Source: Cristatella mucedo (lineage: Eukaryota > Bryozoa > Phylactolaemata > Cristatellidae). From it: DNA of 64,000 nucleotides. Both the position numbers and the translations under genes were made by a program. The notes under the pieces are model-generated. The model did not search any database. It was given only the letters and a program-made list of their open reading frames with translations, and was not told where the DNA came from. Below, in pieces: positions 48,351 through 59,954 of the stretch; positions within the stretch are counted from its first letter, which is position 1; every line of letters starts with the position of its first letter. Location: assembly GCA_009760855.2 (NCBI GenBank), contig WPIO01000008.1:4725001-4789000 (forward strand). The letters are read 5' to 3'.

Positions 48351-49876
48351 TATCATAGGCTCCCTAAGTTCTAGAGCTCGATACCGACTATTATTGTAAC
48401 CGACTGATATTGTAACCGCGAAGACACGTTCGTCCCCCTGTTTTCTACCGGTGGACTGTGCGATGCACCGCTGCAGCGCGTTTAAAACACAAGCGACCAC
48501 ATCTGGGCACCGAAAGCGACAGTTTGTTGTGGGCCTGTTAGTAGTGGTTACGAGCCCGAGAAGCTGTGCGAACCGGACCAACGGAGTTAATGGCAAGAAC
48601 TCCCGAAGCCCTACGCGATGGGCTCATCGCTAGCGACGGTCCCGACCCCGAAGGCGAACCCCATGATACGAGCAGTTAACTGAGTAGCCGGCAGAACAAA
48701 ACTGCCCAGTCTAAAATTGCACTTCACTGTTCGTCGCCGTAGGTTCGAATCTTGTCCTCTCGAGGCGAAGTCTCGCATCGCCTATGAAAGCTGCAGCCCC
48801 GAGCTCTGCCAGTCGTCCCGTTATATTCTCTGTCATCTGAACTCCTGACCTCGCGCCTAACTGCCATTTTCTCTTCGCCCACTCTTGGCATCAGTTCTCA
48901 GACTCATTCGTTGCCGCCTGTACCCTATTAGATGGCTCCTGCGCCATCTTGCCGTCCTCTCGGTCAATGTCTATTTAAGCACATTAGTCGGTGCACATCC
49001 TGACCGCATCGCCTGCACACGGCTCCATTTTAACTTCAGAGGGTCTACTATGCTTAACCTGGAAATCAAGTCGCTCAAGCACGATAGCCTGTTCTCCACA
49101 CACACTTTCTTGACTTAGCCACACAATAGACGAAGGTCGGTCTTAGTATGAAGCACTACTGTGCCCAATTGCAATACGTGATATTTGCAGGACTGTAGAA
49201 GATTTCGGCCACTCAAGGGGAAATTTACGAAAAAAGATGGTCAGTTGTGGAAATTTGTCTGTTAAAAGACAAACCAGTTACAAATGCAATCCCAAATTGT
49301 GGTGGTTGACAGATGACCGGAACATGGTAAATAAAATAATTGTGTAAGATGTACTTAAACCGGAAATAGTACGAAGGCAATAGTACTCGTACAGCTTAGG
49401 GAGCATGCGCCTTAATGGAGTCTCACACGTTGTTAGGCTGAATGAATACTGTAGCAGACTGTAGACTGTAGACTGCAATCAATAGACTGTACAGAGCACA
49501 TCGGCGAAAGTAGCAGCGTTCAGCACGAGTCGGCTTCGAGCTGCAGGCTGCACAACAACGATAGCTGCACCGACGGTTGACAGACTAAGGATCAAATAGA
49601 CTCCAAGGCAGCTTTCGAGAGCCCCGATGAGTCTTTCTAGGTACGAGCACGGCTGCCGAGCTCAGACACTTCCTTTCTGAACCTGCATGTAGCACACGGA
49701 GCTGCAGTCTGCACCTGTGTGGCCATCGCTGCTTTAAAAACGTATACATTAATTAGTAGATAGTAGAAACTTCCGCATCCTTATTTTGGCAGTTAGTTAA
49801 CCTGTGGTGAACTCAGGTATTGTTGAGACTGTGCCGCTCATCATCTTGACCTTGATTTCAAAATTCCAGCAGCACC

Positions 49877-49908
<32 letters not shown>

Positions 49909-50064
49909 CCCAGCAAAAACATGCCGGTCGGATGTCTCGTTCAATTATGCACCCAACTATTTCAATCAGAATTTAAATTGCCGTGCGTATGGACTGCAGG
50001 CCTGTGTATTTGAGCACTCTCGCAAATCTTTCAAAGCAAGGTGCAGCCGCACGACCACTCCAAG

Positions 50065-50325
50065 TGTGTTTCACCCTTTTCAGCGGTCCTGAACTGCTAC
50101 TCGTATGCTACTCACTACCTCAACTGCTCTCCTGACTCTGCTATGCTTCCCACTTTCTCTTTGTTTGCATGAGGCGAAGTCTGTTGGCTACCGAATGCAT
50201 ACCGAAAGCCGCTTAGGCTGTGAGTGCGCTATAAAAAACTCTCCTGCGTAACACCCACATAGTCTTTATGACTTTGTGGAGTTACAGACGGAGATACTTT
50301 ACATTACATTACCCAATGTTCTTCC
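50065..50325 (+). mobile_element. LINE-B, 5'-truncated 3' end
   Basis: CAGCGGTCCTGAACTGCTAC through ACCGAAAGCCGCTTAGGCTG to GGAGTTACAGACGGAGATAC and an ACATTACATTACC end. The flanks (49985-50060 and 50330-50395) resemble the uninterrupted sequence at 58125-58300. Confidence 0.7.
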
Positions 50326-50399
50326 AAAACGTTGGGTTTAGTGAAACCAAGTCAATCAGAGCGTGCTGTTCACTTAATGGCTATCCGAACGTCTACAAA

Positions 50400-50900
50400 T
50401 GTGCGATAATACTAGTGGTTTGAAGGTCCGACAGCAAGCAAGCGACGGAGGTACAGAAACACCTCCGTGTCCGCGAACTGCTGTGTATTTGGGCCGGCAG
50501 AGCGACGGGTCACGTGACCGCCATCTCCTGCACCCGCGCTCTCTCGTTTCGCCGTCTCGTTGCCTGTCGTCGCGGCCTGTCGAATCTTTACAAGCCGTGG
50601 TTCCGCCGCCGCTTCCTGGCACGCCTTCGCCGCCTTACCGATCGTCACCGACTGGAAAGTCTTCGCCACCTGCTACACGATGGCTGCCTTGCAAACCCTC
50701 GTCGCCTGACACGTCGTCGGCTATTGCTATTGCCGCTTTCGATTCCTCCTGTCGGCCCCCTCAGTTCGACTAGCTTTTATTGCATCAGCTCTCGGGAGAC
50801 GTGCTTTATCGGCCGGCCAGGTGAATGCCCTCACTAGGGCCTCACGCAGCCTTGCGTAATCGTCCCGCACTGACTTCGGGAGATTCTAAGCTAACGTGAA
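50400..50900. promoter_or_regulatory. Second CpG-rich block, orphan promoter candidate
   Basis: CpG-dense. The palindrome GGTCACGTGACC at 50509-50520 carries an E-box (CACGTG), and CGCCATCTCC follows, resembling a YY1 core on the minus strand. No downstream coding exon on either strand was recognised. Confidence 0.35.
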
Positions 50901-50967
50901 TGCCCCGCCCCGCCTTGCATCTCAAGGAGCAAAGACAAGTACCACCCATTTGGTTCGTAGCGACTTT

Positions 50968-50968
<1 letters not shown>

Positions 50969-51021
<53 letters not shown>

Positions 51022-51037
51022 ACTCTCTCTCTCTCTC
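50969..51037. repeat. (CT)n microsatellite
   Basis: About 69 bases of CT with one CCCA interruption. Confidence 0.97.
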
Positions 51038-51669
51038 TTAAAACTCAGCAGCCAGCCGACGAAGTGTCCGAAGCCGTCTAAGTTTTCGAACGCTTCGCAA
51101 GACATCTCCAACATCGAAATAGCCGTTGAATTGAACTGAATTGCTTGACAGTATAAATATTTTGTATTGGATTGCTTGACAGTATCAATATACTAAACAA
51201 TGTATTGTAACATATTACCATATATATGTTCGTGTGGCATGGCTATGAATTTCAGCCATAATTAAGACAACGAACTGAATGCAGCGGCAAAAATTAAGTA
51301 ACTTATTTTAGTTTCTTTGAACATTCAGGCTGAAGCTTTGAATTTACTTATATAGGAAACATAAAATAGAGTGACGAAATAGTTTTATTAATTGTAATTA
51401 GATATAGTTTTATTAATTGTAATTAGATAGTTTATGATCTTTTCTAGCCATTATTTTAACTAATCTAACTTGAAAAATATTCATTTTCCATTTTACCAAG
51501 AGACTCACACGTCTGTGTCTTTCTTACCGCAGATATGTCACAGTTGGCCGTCCACTCTCTTCGTAATTTCTCCTGAGTTCAGAGGCATTGCCAACACCTG
51601 GAGTTTTTTTTCTTGAGTCACAGAAGCATTGTCACTAAAGTTAAAATAGCTCATGTCATGTTAGAGTTC

Positions 51670-53270
51670 TCACCCTAGAGTTCCGCCTGACAACAAGAAG
51701 GTCTGCCAGCTTTACTTCGAAAAGAATCCTTTCGGTTCTGAAGCCAAAACGTGGAAATGCACTTGTGGAACTCTTTGTAAACAAAATATAAAGCTCGGAT
51801 ACACCTATTTGATATCTCACATCAAGCAAAAGCACCGGAATTACCTAGAGATGTTTCACTTGACGCAACGAGCACATGAAGACGGAAAATCCGAAGCAGC
51901 AAGCGTCATCCCTGGAACTGGGGAATCAGTATCTGGACAGACCATGTTTGAGTACATGCTCGACAATCAGTCAACCAATTTCTTCAAGTGGCTGTCATGG
52001 ATCACAATGAATAAGCAGGAACTAATCTTTTGCGAAAGTGAGTTCACCAGAAGCAATACGAAACTTCAACCGATCTCTGTCAGGACTCTAAAGAAATACA
52101 TGTTCAAGCTGGTGGAGGTGGTAGAAAAAGATATCTGCCAATGTCTCTGCTGCTACTACGTTTGTTCTTGTGTTTGATGGCTGGTCTCAGGATTGAGCGC
52201 ATTTTAATGGTCTTTTTATCGTCTACCCTGGCAAGCAGCATGCTGCTGATCGTGAGATGCATCTATTAGCCTTCTCACCTCTGCTTGAAGAGACGGAATT
52301 ACTTCTGAGAACCACGGGAATTTCGTTAAAGAGACACTTAAATGGTACTCTTTGTCTCTCGGGCACCTTTTCTGTTTGATTGGAGACAACTGCTCCATCA
52401 ACATGGCAACAGCTGTCCTTCTAAGCGTGCCACCTCTAGGATGCCGCAGTTACCACTTTAATTTGGCTCTTGAGGCATATTTAAGAACATTCTTTGTCAC
52501 TGAGTCAGAGCTTGTTGGGAAGCTTATGTCAAAGTTGTCCACTCTCAATCAGTCTGGCAGATTTCGCTTGATGACTTCACTCCACCGAGTAAAGCGACAT
52601 GTCACCCGCTGGACAGGTGTTCCAGATAGGTTTTTAGCACTTCGAAAGACTCCTGCCCAATCTGGATGAGTCAGATGCCAAAATATTGAACCTTGTTCCC
52701 ACAGCCAGCAGCACAGCTGGGCAGAAAATAAATATTCGGGATCGCTAGCAAGCATTGATCGATTTCATATCTGTTAGTATTTCGCTGCAGCGAAGCGACA
52801 TGTCCATGAAAGAATCGGATGTTTAATTCCAATCGATCACTGACTCATACCGAGAGTTTGCCTTCCATCGCTATGTTAGCAATGATGCAGATATCACCCA
52901 CAGCAAAGATTTGGAAACGGCCATCGTCAAGATACAAAAGCACCAGGAGAACACTCTCACAATACATGAAAAATGTGCTGTTAAACCATTGTCGCTGCCT
53001 GTATCTCCGGACGCGGAAAACGCTGCAGATGATGATGCTCAATTGTCTTTTGCCGAGCGAGCACTAAAGAGACGACGTGCTAAAGGAAAGAAAGCACGCA
53101 GCAAGTACATCAGCGGCGCCGTCTTCTTGCTTCCAATATCAAATTAGGTGGAGAGATGTTTCTCAATGGCAAAGCGAGTGCTGTGTCCTTGCCGGCGGAG
53201 TTTGCAACCCAGAACGCTAGAGGCGCTGCTTTTTCTGAATAAAAAACGTCACTGTTGAATTTGGCTCTGG
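51670..53270 (+). pseudogene. Decayed hAT-superfamily transposase
   Basis: Fragments appear in order across frames. A BED-type finger (WKCTCGTLC, then YLISHIKQKHRNYLEM) lies at about 51750-51850. FVLVFDGWSQD at about 52165-52195 carries the first catalytic-type Asp. LIGDNCSINMATAVLL at about 52379-52426 carries the second Asp, followed by LGCRSYHFNLALEAYL. Last comes the C-terminal dimerisation box VERCFSMAKRVLCP and RRSLQPRTLEALLFLNKK at about 53147-53225. At least three frameshifts and stops at FDGWSQD* and LLPISN* rule out function. Terminal inverted repeats and an 8-base target duplication were not identified. Confidence 0.8.
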
Positions 53271-54199
53271 TCGCAGTGATGAATGAAAAAGTCTCAGAGA
53301 CAGCCAATGATATCGAAGAGAACGAACAGGAATACGAAGATTATTACAGAAAGCACAGAGAAAAACCCTGCAACATACAGTGTGCCACACATTGCATTGG
53401 TGGGATAGAATACTGCAATAGATTGCTTTTTTGAATTGATATTGCAATATATTGTATTTTGGACTTAGAAATTGCAATAAATTGTATTTTGACATTTGAT
53501 ATTGCAATGTATTTATTGTTTAGCATCAGAAAAATAAATGCAAAAATAATAATATTGTGAGCAGCCTTGCTAGATATTATAAAGGCTTGGGAGTTTGTGA
53601 TTCCGCACCTTAAGGTCATTGGCTAGTTTAAGTCACGTGTCAAAGGAACGGGTCAAATATGAGTAAATGTATCTAGGTAGGTTTGACCTTGTTAAGGCAT
53701 TTTACGTGGACAGTGCTTCAATGGGCATGGATGTAAATGACAGTCGTCGACGTCATTCGCAGTGTCTCTAAGATAATACATTACTTCGAAGGATATTAAA
53801 CCGCACTATTATGGTAATGTCGATTCACGTGTACCTGTAAAATGCAGACCATGTATATATCGGAACTTATCAAGTAGCAGGAATCCAATAAAAGAGTGCC
53901 CCTAATTGTTATGATATCGCGGCGTTAATGGGATTAGGGATTATTAATTAGGCCTACAAAGGAAGTGTGAATTTTGCGATTACTGTAATGTTGTACATTA
54001 TGGAAAGACAGTCGCTGTGGTATCGTTGGTGTCTCGTGTCACGCATTCACTTAGCTCAGCCAAACAGCGGATGGTGCTCGATCCCGTTACAGTTCATTGC
54101 TGTTCTAAATAGCAATACGCGACATTTGCAAAAAGGTAAATTCTGGTGGTGACTCGAAAAAAAGTAGAGGCTGAGTTTCTCAAAACGGTGGTTGTATTA

Positions 54200-54361
54200 G
54201 CCGTGATGGCTTACTAGGTAAGGCGGTTGCTTTCACAATCTTGGTCCCAAGGTCGTGGGCTCGATTCCTGCGGTGGGCGATTCTTTATCGCCACTGCAAG
54301 CGGTGGTGATAGCCGTAAAGGCTCTTCTGTCGCTATACGAAAAGAGGCTGTTTAATCAGCT
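54200..54361 (+). repeat. SINE-1, best full copy
   Basis: GCCGTGATGGCTTACTAGGT forms the tRNA-like head. The B-box-like GGGCTCGATTCC follows, then GCCACTGCAAGCGGTGGTGA, AGCCGTAAAGGCTCTTCTGT, CGCTATACGAAAAGAGGC and the end TGTTTAATCAGCT. The matching place in the right copy (near 59745) lacks the element. Confidence 0.85.
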
Positions 54362-54374
54362 AGAATTTATTAGT

Positions 54375-54638
54375 TTATTTATTTAAGCGGAGCGTATTGC
54401 TGACTATGCTTGGGCACGATCCGGAGAAAGTGCTCCTTTGAACGTCCACGACCCTTGGATTGAATCCCACGCTCGCTTTCACTTTCGCTTTCACTTCCGC
54501 TTTCTCTTTCGCTTGCTCAGCTTTCGCGGTAGCGATCTTCCGACTTACTGCTAAACACTGCAAGTAATAATAGCCAGAGGCAAACCACTTGTGCACGCAC
54601 ATTTGGACGCCGTCGTCTTGTTTGAGGTCAATTTTCAC
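54375..54638 (-). CDS. Hypothetical ORF shared by both duplicates (left)
   Basis: The minus-strand frame begins VKIDLKQDDGVQMCVHKWF after CCGTTAG and has no ATG at the start. The partner at 59954-59658 begins MNLKTGEGAQFCLHN in the same place, with mostly conservative changes. The middle has a GAAAGC-type expansion (KAEQAKEKAEVKAKVKA). After that the two copies are in different frames. It could be an exon of an unrecognised gene or chance. Confidence 0.2.
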   Translation of the reverse strand: MKIDLKQDDGVQMCVHKWFASGYYYLQCLAVSRKIATAKAEQAKEKAEVKAKVKASVGFNPRVVDVQRSTFSGSCPSIVSNTLRLNK

Positions 54639-55624
54639 TAACGGCTAACGGGTTTCGAAGAAGCCTCAAAGTTCTCCCTGCCTCAAAGTCAAGAGCTGAT
54701 AGCGTTCAATTTGATCACCCGGCATACTGTCGGTTCGTTACGGTGAGAAAACTAAAATATTCAACTAACAGCAGATTGCACTGCTTCCAATCAAAGCTTA
54801 CTTGCTCGTATTTCATCGTTCGATATGGAAGAGTGCCCTAAATCAATACCGTGAAATCCTAAGAATCGCGCCAGTACAGCCACGCCACCTAATTTCCTCA
54901 ACGTTTGTAATTTGACATTTGGCGGACCGCAATTTCTCCTTTAAAGACACTGGTCTTTTTTACTACAGCTTAAGGTTACAGAAATCCACTCAACTTGATC
55001 GCTTGGTGCATCGGCCATTTACGTGACTGCATGAAGTCACCGTAGTATTTTTAAGTACTACTAGCTGTCAACAAATGGAGGTTACTGATTTGATGTCAAT
55101 ATCAACGTGGCAGTTAAGAAAGAAAAACTGCCTTCGGGGACACATACAATATAGAATACGCTCATCTTTACACTAATAGTTCACTATAGCTGTACTTTAG
55201 GTTGGTTACAATAATTACGACTCCGTTTTAGATTGGGTTTATGACAATATCGACAAATTCAATGCCAGTTTATGAATTCTTCACGTCGGAATTACACATG
55301 ACCGTCAGAAGTCTTGACTTTGAAAATAAAATCCTTCTTATTAAATTGCTAAAAGCACATTCTGCTATACAGAGTATATTACGCTTTGCAATTTGCACCA
55401 GCACGCGTACCGACGGACGAACATTATTCATCAGATTGCACGGAAGATAAGCTAACAACGTAGCGTTAGCGATCAGTTGTCAGAGGCGGTAACAGTCAGT
55501 TGTAATATATGTCAGCTTTTGAATGCCAAAGCGTCGCCTAAGCTATCTAACGAATAGCTGCTAAACCACACAAGCTATCGGTAGCCATCATTGCTAAGTT
55601 TAAACGTGAGGTAATTCAACCGCC

Positions 55625-55780
55625 TTCGTTACGTAGTGATAAAAGAGCCTTATCGGCTATAACCGCCGCTTGTAACGAAAACAGAGAACAATCGTCCATG
55701 GCTGGACTCGAACTCACGACTCGGGTCGCAAAGATCATGCTCCTTTCCCCTAGGCGGCTAAGAGCCACGGCCAAGAGGAG
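55625..55780 (-). repeat. SINE-1, full copy
   Basis: On the minus strand: GTGGCTCTTAGCCGCCTAGG (A-box region), GTGAGTTCGAGTCCAGCC (strong B box) and the tail AGCCGATAAGGCTCTTTTAT. The counterpart at 61664-61835 shows it predates the duplication. Confidence 0.8.
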
Positions 55781-56715
55781 CGTAATAGCACTCCTAGCAA
55801 CAACTTGTAGTCTTTTCAACTCACATCGCAATAGAACAGCACTCTGGTGATAGTACTTTGGCCTGTACTGCAATAGAAGACTCAATCGCTATTTAGTTAA
55901 GTGCAGCGTTTTATCATGGTAGGAAAAAGCAGCATCAGCGCGCGAGAGAAACTCTTGCCTAAGAAGGTTAAGGAGCATCAAGGCCGTCATTGACCACGGT
56001 TATTGAGACCCTATACTAAGTGAATGAGCCGCTCGTGCACGGCTAAGTGTGCAAGGGCTGCAACTCTAAACGTTTGGATAACTCACAAGTCTAAATCCAA
56101 CGTTTACTGGGGTCCAACGAACGCTGCGAAGAAAGCTTGCAACTTTAGCTTTGAATTACAACACGTAAAGTCAACGGTAGTTGTGGACGGAAACTAATTT
56201 AGCTGCACCCTTTATGCCAATACAAAAATCCATACAAAAATCGGGGGCAAGTGGGTCGAGTTAAGTTGTGTTTTGCCTGCTAGTTTAGTGCTAATATGAC
56301 GTAGAGGACTTTAAGCCGATGGGCGGATAGCGCGATAGCACATTGCATGAGTCAATTTTAAGAATGGAACGCAGGCAAAGGAGAGTGAAGGAAGCAGCAG
56401 GTAAGGCGACAGACATTTTAGTCGAGTCAACGATAAATTACGAGCTTGTGAAGGGCAGGAAGAGTCGCTGCGCCGAAGCTCCTCCGATGGCTACATATAA
56501 GACGAGCTGTCAAGTTTCGTAGCTATACCAGGTGATCTTAAGAAAGGTGACGATTTATGGATACAAGAAAAATAATATACGCGATTCCGAAAACGAACTA
56601 CTCTAGATTTTTGGCACGGCGAAATCAAGTTTTCGTGCGTTTGGATGTGAAGTTATCTCTGAGGCAGTCGTATGCATTGTAGGGAGCATCAGCGTTGGCA
56701 GAATCGTCACGTGAC

Positions 56716-57081
56716 ATGATGGCGGCCGTGGGTGTGCATGGTCAGTATAGAACTATTGACACGTCGAAGCGTGTACATGCTATACCTAATGTGTCAAACG
56801 TTCATCGTTAAGTCACAAACGTCAACGATTCCTACGTCTGCCAGCAAATTATGCATCTTGGCGATTAGAAGCATTACGGTAAGATCACGTGATCGTCGTT
56901 GTTTATTCTTTTCCGGCTGCTATCGAACCGCTCTCAACTCAAACGGTGATTTTTTGCTGTTGCAGACAACTCCGGGTTAAAGATATTTCTTATTTCGTTG
57001 GATGACATTCTGGATTACATCAAGAACAACCCGGACTTGTTCGTTGACATCTGCAAGTGGGTTGTCAACACCATAGGCTAG
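56716..57081 (+). CDS. Possible two-exon gene for a 46-residue protein (left copy)
   Basis: Exon 1 at 56716-56740 starts ATGATGGCGGCCG, a start codon inside a YY1-like core next to CACGTGAC. Donor CATG|GTCAGT, phase 1. Exon 2 at 56966-57081 follows acceptor TTTTTTGCTGTTGCAG, phase 1, and ends in TAG. The product would start MMAAVGVHDNSGLKIFLISL, followed by DDILDYIKNNPDLF and an amphipathic C-terminus. Both splice sites are conserved in the right copy (GTTAGT; GTGGCAG). The gene is very short, so it may be a terminal fragment of something larger. No family was recognised. Confidence 0.3.
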
Positions 57082-57924
57082 CCTACGATTACACTGTCGC
57101 ATTGATTACTTATCGAAGGCTACAAGTGAACATCTCTTAGTACATGACTGCGCCATAAATCTGTGAGCAAACATTTTGAATCTGAGTTGCAAGTGCAATT
57201 TAAGCTTTTTCTTTAACCAATTACGCTGAAATCATAACTGACTGTCGACAAACAGCTTCCCATTGGCTTTAAAGTCCTGCTGCAACTCTGCTAACTCAAC
57301 GCTTCAAATAGCGGCTGCTTTCGTAGATGACGTAAATGACTTTCGTAAATGACTACACAAAGTATAAGATGAGACACAAATATACTCTTTGCTTACATCT
57401 GCATTGTACGGACATCCATCTGCAGCCACTTCAACTGACCCTTACAGTCATTCGCTGGTGAGTGTGAACTGGCCTACCCTACCTACCAAATGCGGCCTGA
57501 GAGCTTGACCAACGTCGTACTGGTGCATCGCTTTACCAAGCTACGAATAAGGGCTACATCAGTAGCAATTTTAAGGCCATGTTAACTTTTGATCGTGTGC
57601 TTACGCATTCAGCAGCGGCGATCGCACATCTACAGCTTAGAGACCATTCGGCCTAATGGGATCGCACACACTACTTGGATTATACGGTAGTGCAGCAGAC
57701 CATCAAGCGGAAGACAAAGTTTTGGACGCCAAGGACCTGTTAGTTTACACTTGATATTATATTCTCGTTCGGGGAGAAAGCGGGTGGCGAGCAGTTAAAT
57801 TAGACAGGTTATCATAAATTCGTGTTCTTTGAGAAGGACACTTATTTATACTCTCAGTTTCATAATATGCATGTTGTCTCGAAGTAGTCCATACTTTTTA
57901 GCTCGATATATACTTATGTAATTA

Positions 57925-57927
<3 letters not shown>

Positions 57928-57996
<69 letters not shown>
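57928..57996. repeat. (AT)n microsatellite
   Basis: About 69 bases of pure TA. Confidence 0.98.
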
Positions 57997-57999
<3 letters not shown>

Positions 58000-58687
58000 A
58001 CATATAAATATATATGTACGTATATACACATATCTATCCATATCCGTTAAAAATTGATCAAGATAGTGAATTGTCTGAGTCAATTGTACGCCTCTGTATT
58101 TAAAGTACAATTAGATTTACCAATCATATGGACTGCAGGCACACGGACAGGAGCATCCGCTCAAATTCTTTGAAGTCAGGTGCAGCCGTGAAACGAATCC
58201 TTGTGTGCGTGCGGAAAAGCTGTTGCAAAAACTCGCGCGTGGTCAAACGGAGTTAATAGAAGCGTCATGTCCACTAAATAGCTATCCTAAAGCGACTTAA
58301 CGGAGGGTAATATTAATATTATATTTGTAACGGCTACTGTGTCTTAATTTCTTTTATTTTTTCTAATTTGCTTAGGTGATACGAGTAAAGTGGTGACTAA
58401 AGGAGTGTTTATTCACGTCAAAAGGTCTCCAATTTTGTTAAGAACCGTGTTTAGTGGTTTGTGAAAGGTGGTTTCAATGCTCGTGTTCCAAAAAACATGA
58501 TTTATAAATAAAGAGTTCTGCAAAGGGAAATTAGTTTATCGTGATAGAGTCTTGACCTGGTTAAAACTATGAACTGGGACGGGTGTATTAATACAAACGT
58601 ATAAAAAAATACTCGTAGATGTGTATATATGTATACATTGATCTAGAGGGAATGAGAAACCTAGATAGTTGGATATAAATCATCCGT

Positions 58688-58835
58688 CTGAATTGCGCGC
58701 TGAGAGAACTTAAACTCAATTCAGGTGCTTCATTTATGCCTCAGGACTTGAGTCCGGCACTTTTGATGTAAAATACATTTACCAATACCTTATTCAGGGA
58801 GAGTGCGTTAACCACTAGGCCAAAACAGCACCAAT
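58688..58835 (-). repeat. SINE-2 with a well-preserved tRNA head
   Basis: The minus strand starts GGTGCTGTTTTGGCCTAGTG, with an A box (TGGCCTAGTGGTTAACGC) and a B-box-like GGACTCAAGTCC. GAAGCACCTGAATTGAGTTT and AAGTTCTCTCAGCGCG follow, the LINE-A-type tail. Confidence 0.8.
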
Positions 58836-59067
58836 CATTCTCATGGCATGAAGCTAAGCTGGTGTAAGAACAATTTTATTTGATTGACAGACGGTGCGAT
58901 TGGAAAACTTATCAGTCTTCGATCAATATGAGTGCGGTCTAGCTAAATTTCTTAACAGCAGTAATACCTGCAGTTAAACCAGAACTTTATTTTGTTTCGA
59001 AAAGAAGAAATTCCTTTTTTCAAGCACACGGAGAAATGCTGCTTCATGACGTGACGCTTATATGACT

Positions 59068-59118
59068 AATAGTCTGAGTTCTCTGAGGGCACTGAATAGC
59101 ATGTATTATTATTGCTGT
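59068..59118 (+). mobile_element. LINE-A terminal fragment
   Basis: AGTCTGAGTTCTCTGAGGGC, ACTGAATAGCATGTATTATT. Only the last ~50 bases of the element. Confidence 0.55.
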
Positions 59119-59657
59119 AATGATTATATACAGGCTTAGTTGTTGATGAGTCCGCACCTTGAAGGCATTCCCTAGCTTAAGTCAGCTGTTAAAGAAAAGA
59201 GTCAGATATGGACAAATGTCTCTATGTCGATTTGACCTCGTTACGGATTTATATTTGGATCGGGCTTCCTTAGGCATCGGTCTAATTAAAAGGTGTCGAC
59301 GTCACTCACACTGTCTATCAATTATTACGTTACTTCATAGATTATGAAAACCGCTCCAGGTACATTAGTAAGGTCAATCGGGGCCTACCTGAAATGCAGA
59401 CCAAGTACATTCCGGCAGTAATCCACGTACATGAATAAAATCAAGAACTACGCATTGCTTTGATATCATGGCATTTATAATATTAAGGCTTATAAATTAG
59501 TGCTGCGGAGGCGAGAATGTGAATTTCAAGAGCTATAGATTGTTATATCGCCTTGAAATTTAGTCGCTGTAGCATCATTGCCGTCTCGTACCACAGATGT
59601 CTCTTTCTTAGCCTTAGTGCAGATGGCCTTCGACCTTGTAACACATCACCACTGTGC

Positions 59658-59954
59658 TCAACGGCGCCACATGGCATTTACATAAAGGTAAAAGACGTCG
59701 GTGACTAAAAAACAAGCAGTGGCTGTATATCTTGGAACGGTGGTGGCATTACCAAGTTGAACATCACTCTGACTAACTACAGCATAGGCATAATCCGGAA
59801 AAAGTTCTCTTTTGGACGTCCGCGGACCTTTGAATGAATCCCACGCCGCTTGCATAGCTTTCGTGGAGACCAGTCGAGTTGCTACTAATACTAGCATTAA
59901 TTCAGCACCGTTGTGTAAGCAAAACTGAGCGCCTTCGCCTGTTTTGAGGTTCAT
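59658..59954 (-). CDS. Hypothetical ORF shared by both duplicates (right)
   Basis: A 98-codon frame from ATG 59954 begins MNLKTGEGAQFCLHNGAELM and has AWDSFKGPRTSKRELFPDY in its middle. In the left copy the AWDS-type stretch is present, but in a different frame from its start. No domain, signal peptide or neighbour suggests a function. Confidence 0.2.
   Translation of the reverse strand: MNLKTGEGAQFCLHNGAELMLVLVATRLVSTKAMQAAWDSFKGPRTSKRELFPDYAYAVVSQSDVQLGNATTVPRYTATACFLVTDVFYLYVNAMWRR

Larger units (their letters stand above)
46500..49800. other. Intergenic DNA, no supported gene
   Basis: Stop-rich, with LINE-A 3' end (47820-47905, minus), LINE-A C-terminal fragment (48180-48350, plus) and no other recognised content. 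At 49140-49210 the phrase GCAATACGTGATATTTGCA resembles the duplicated unit at 54114-54132. Confidence 0.5.
53570..57110. repeat. Segmental duplication, left copy
   Basis: Aligns in order and direction with about 59130-64000. Examples: TCCGCACCTTAAGGTCATT (53604) against TCCGCACCTTGAAGGCATT (59150); TGAGACCCTATACTAAGTGA (56005) against TGAGACCCTATACTAAGTTG (62240). It contains a private SINE-1 at 54200-54361. Shorter matches suggest the unit once extended left to about 49850 (partner about 58030). Confidence 0.82.

Noticed and set aside
54200-54361. Possible functional tRNA gene
   Set aside because: The head has A- and B-box-like parts, but the acceptor stem does not close and it is joined to the SINE-1 tail found in other copies.
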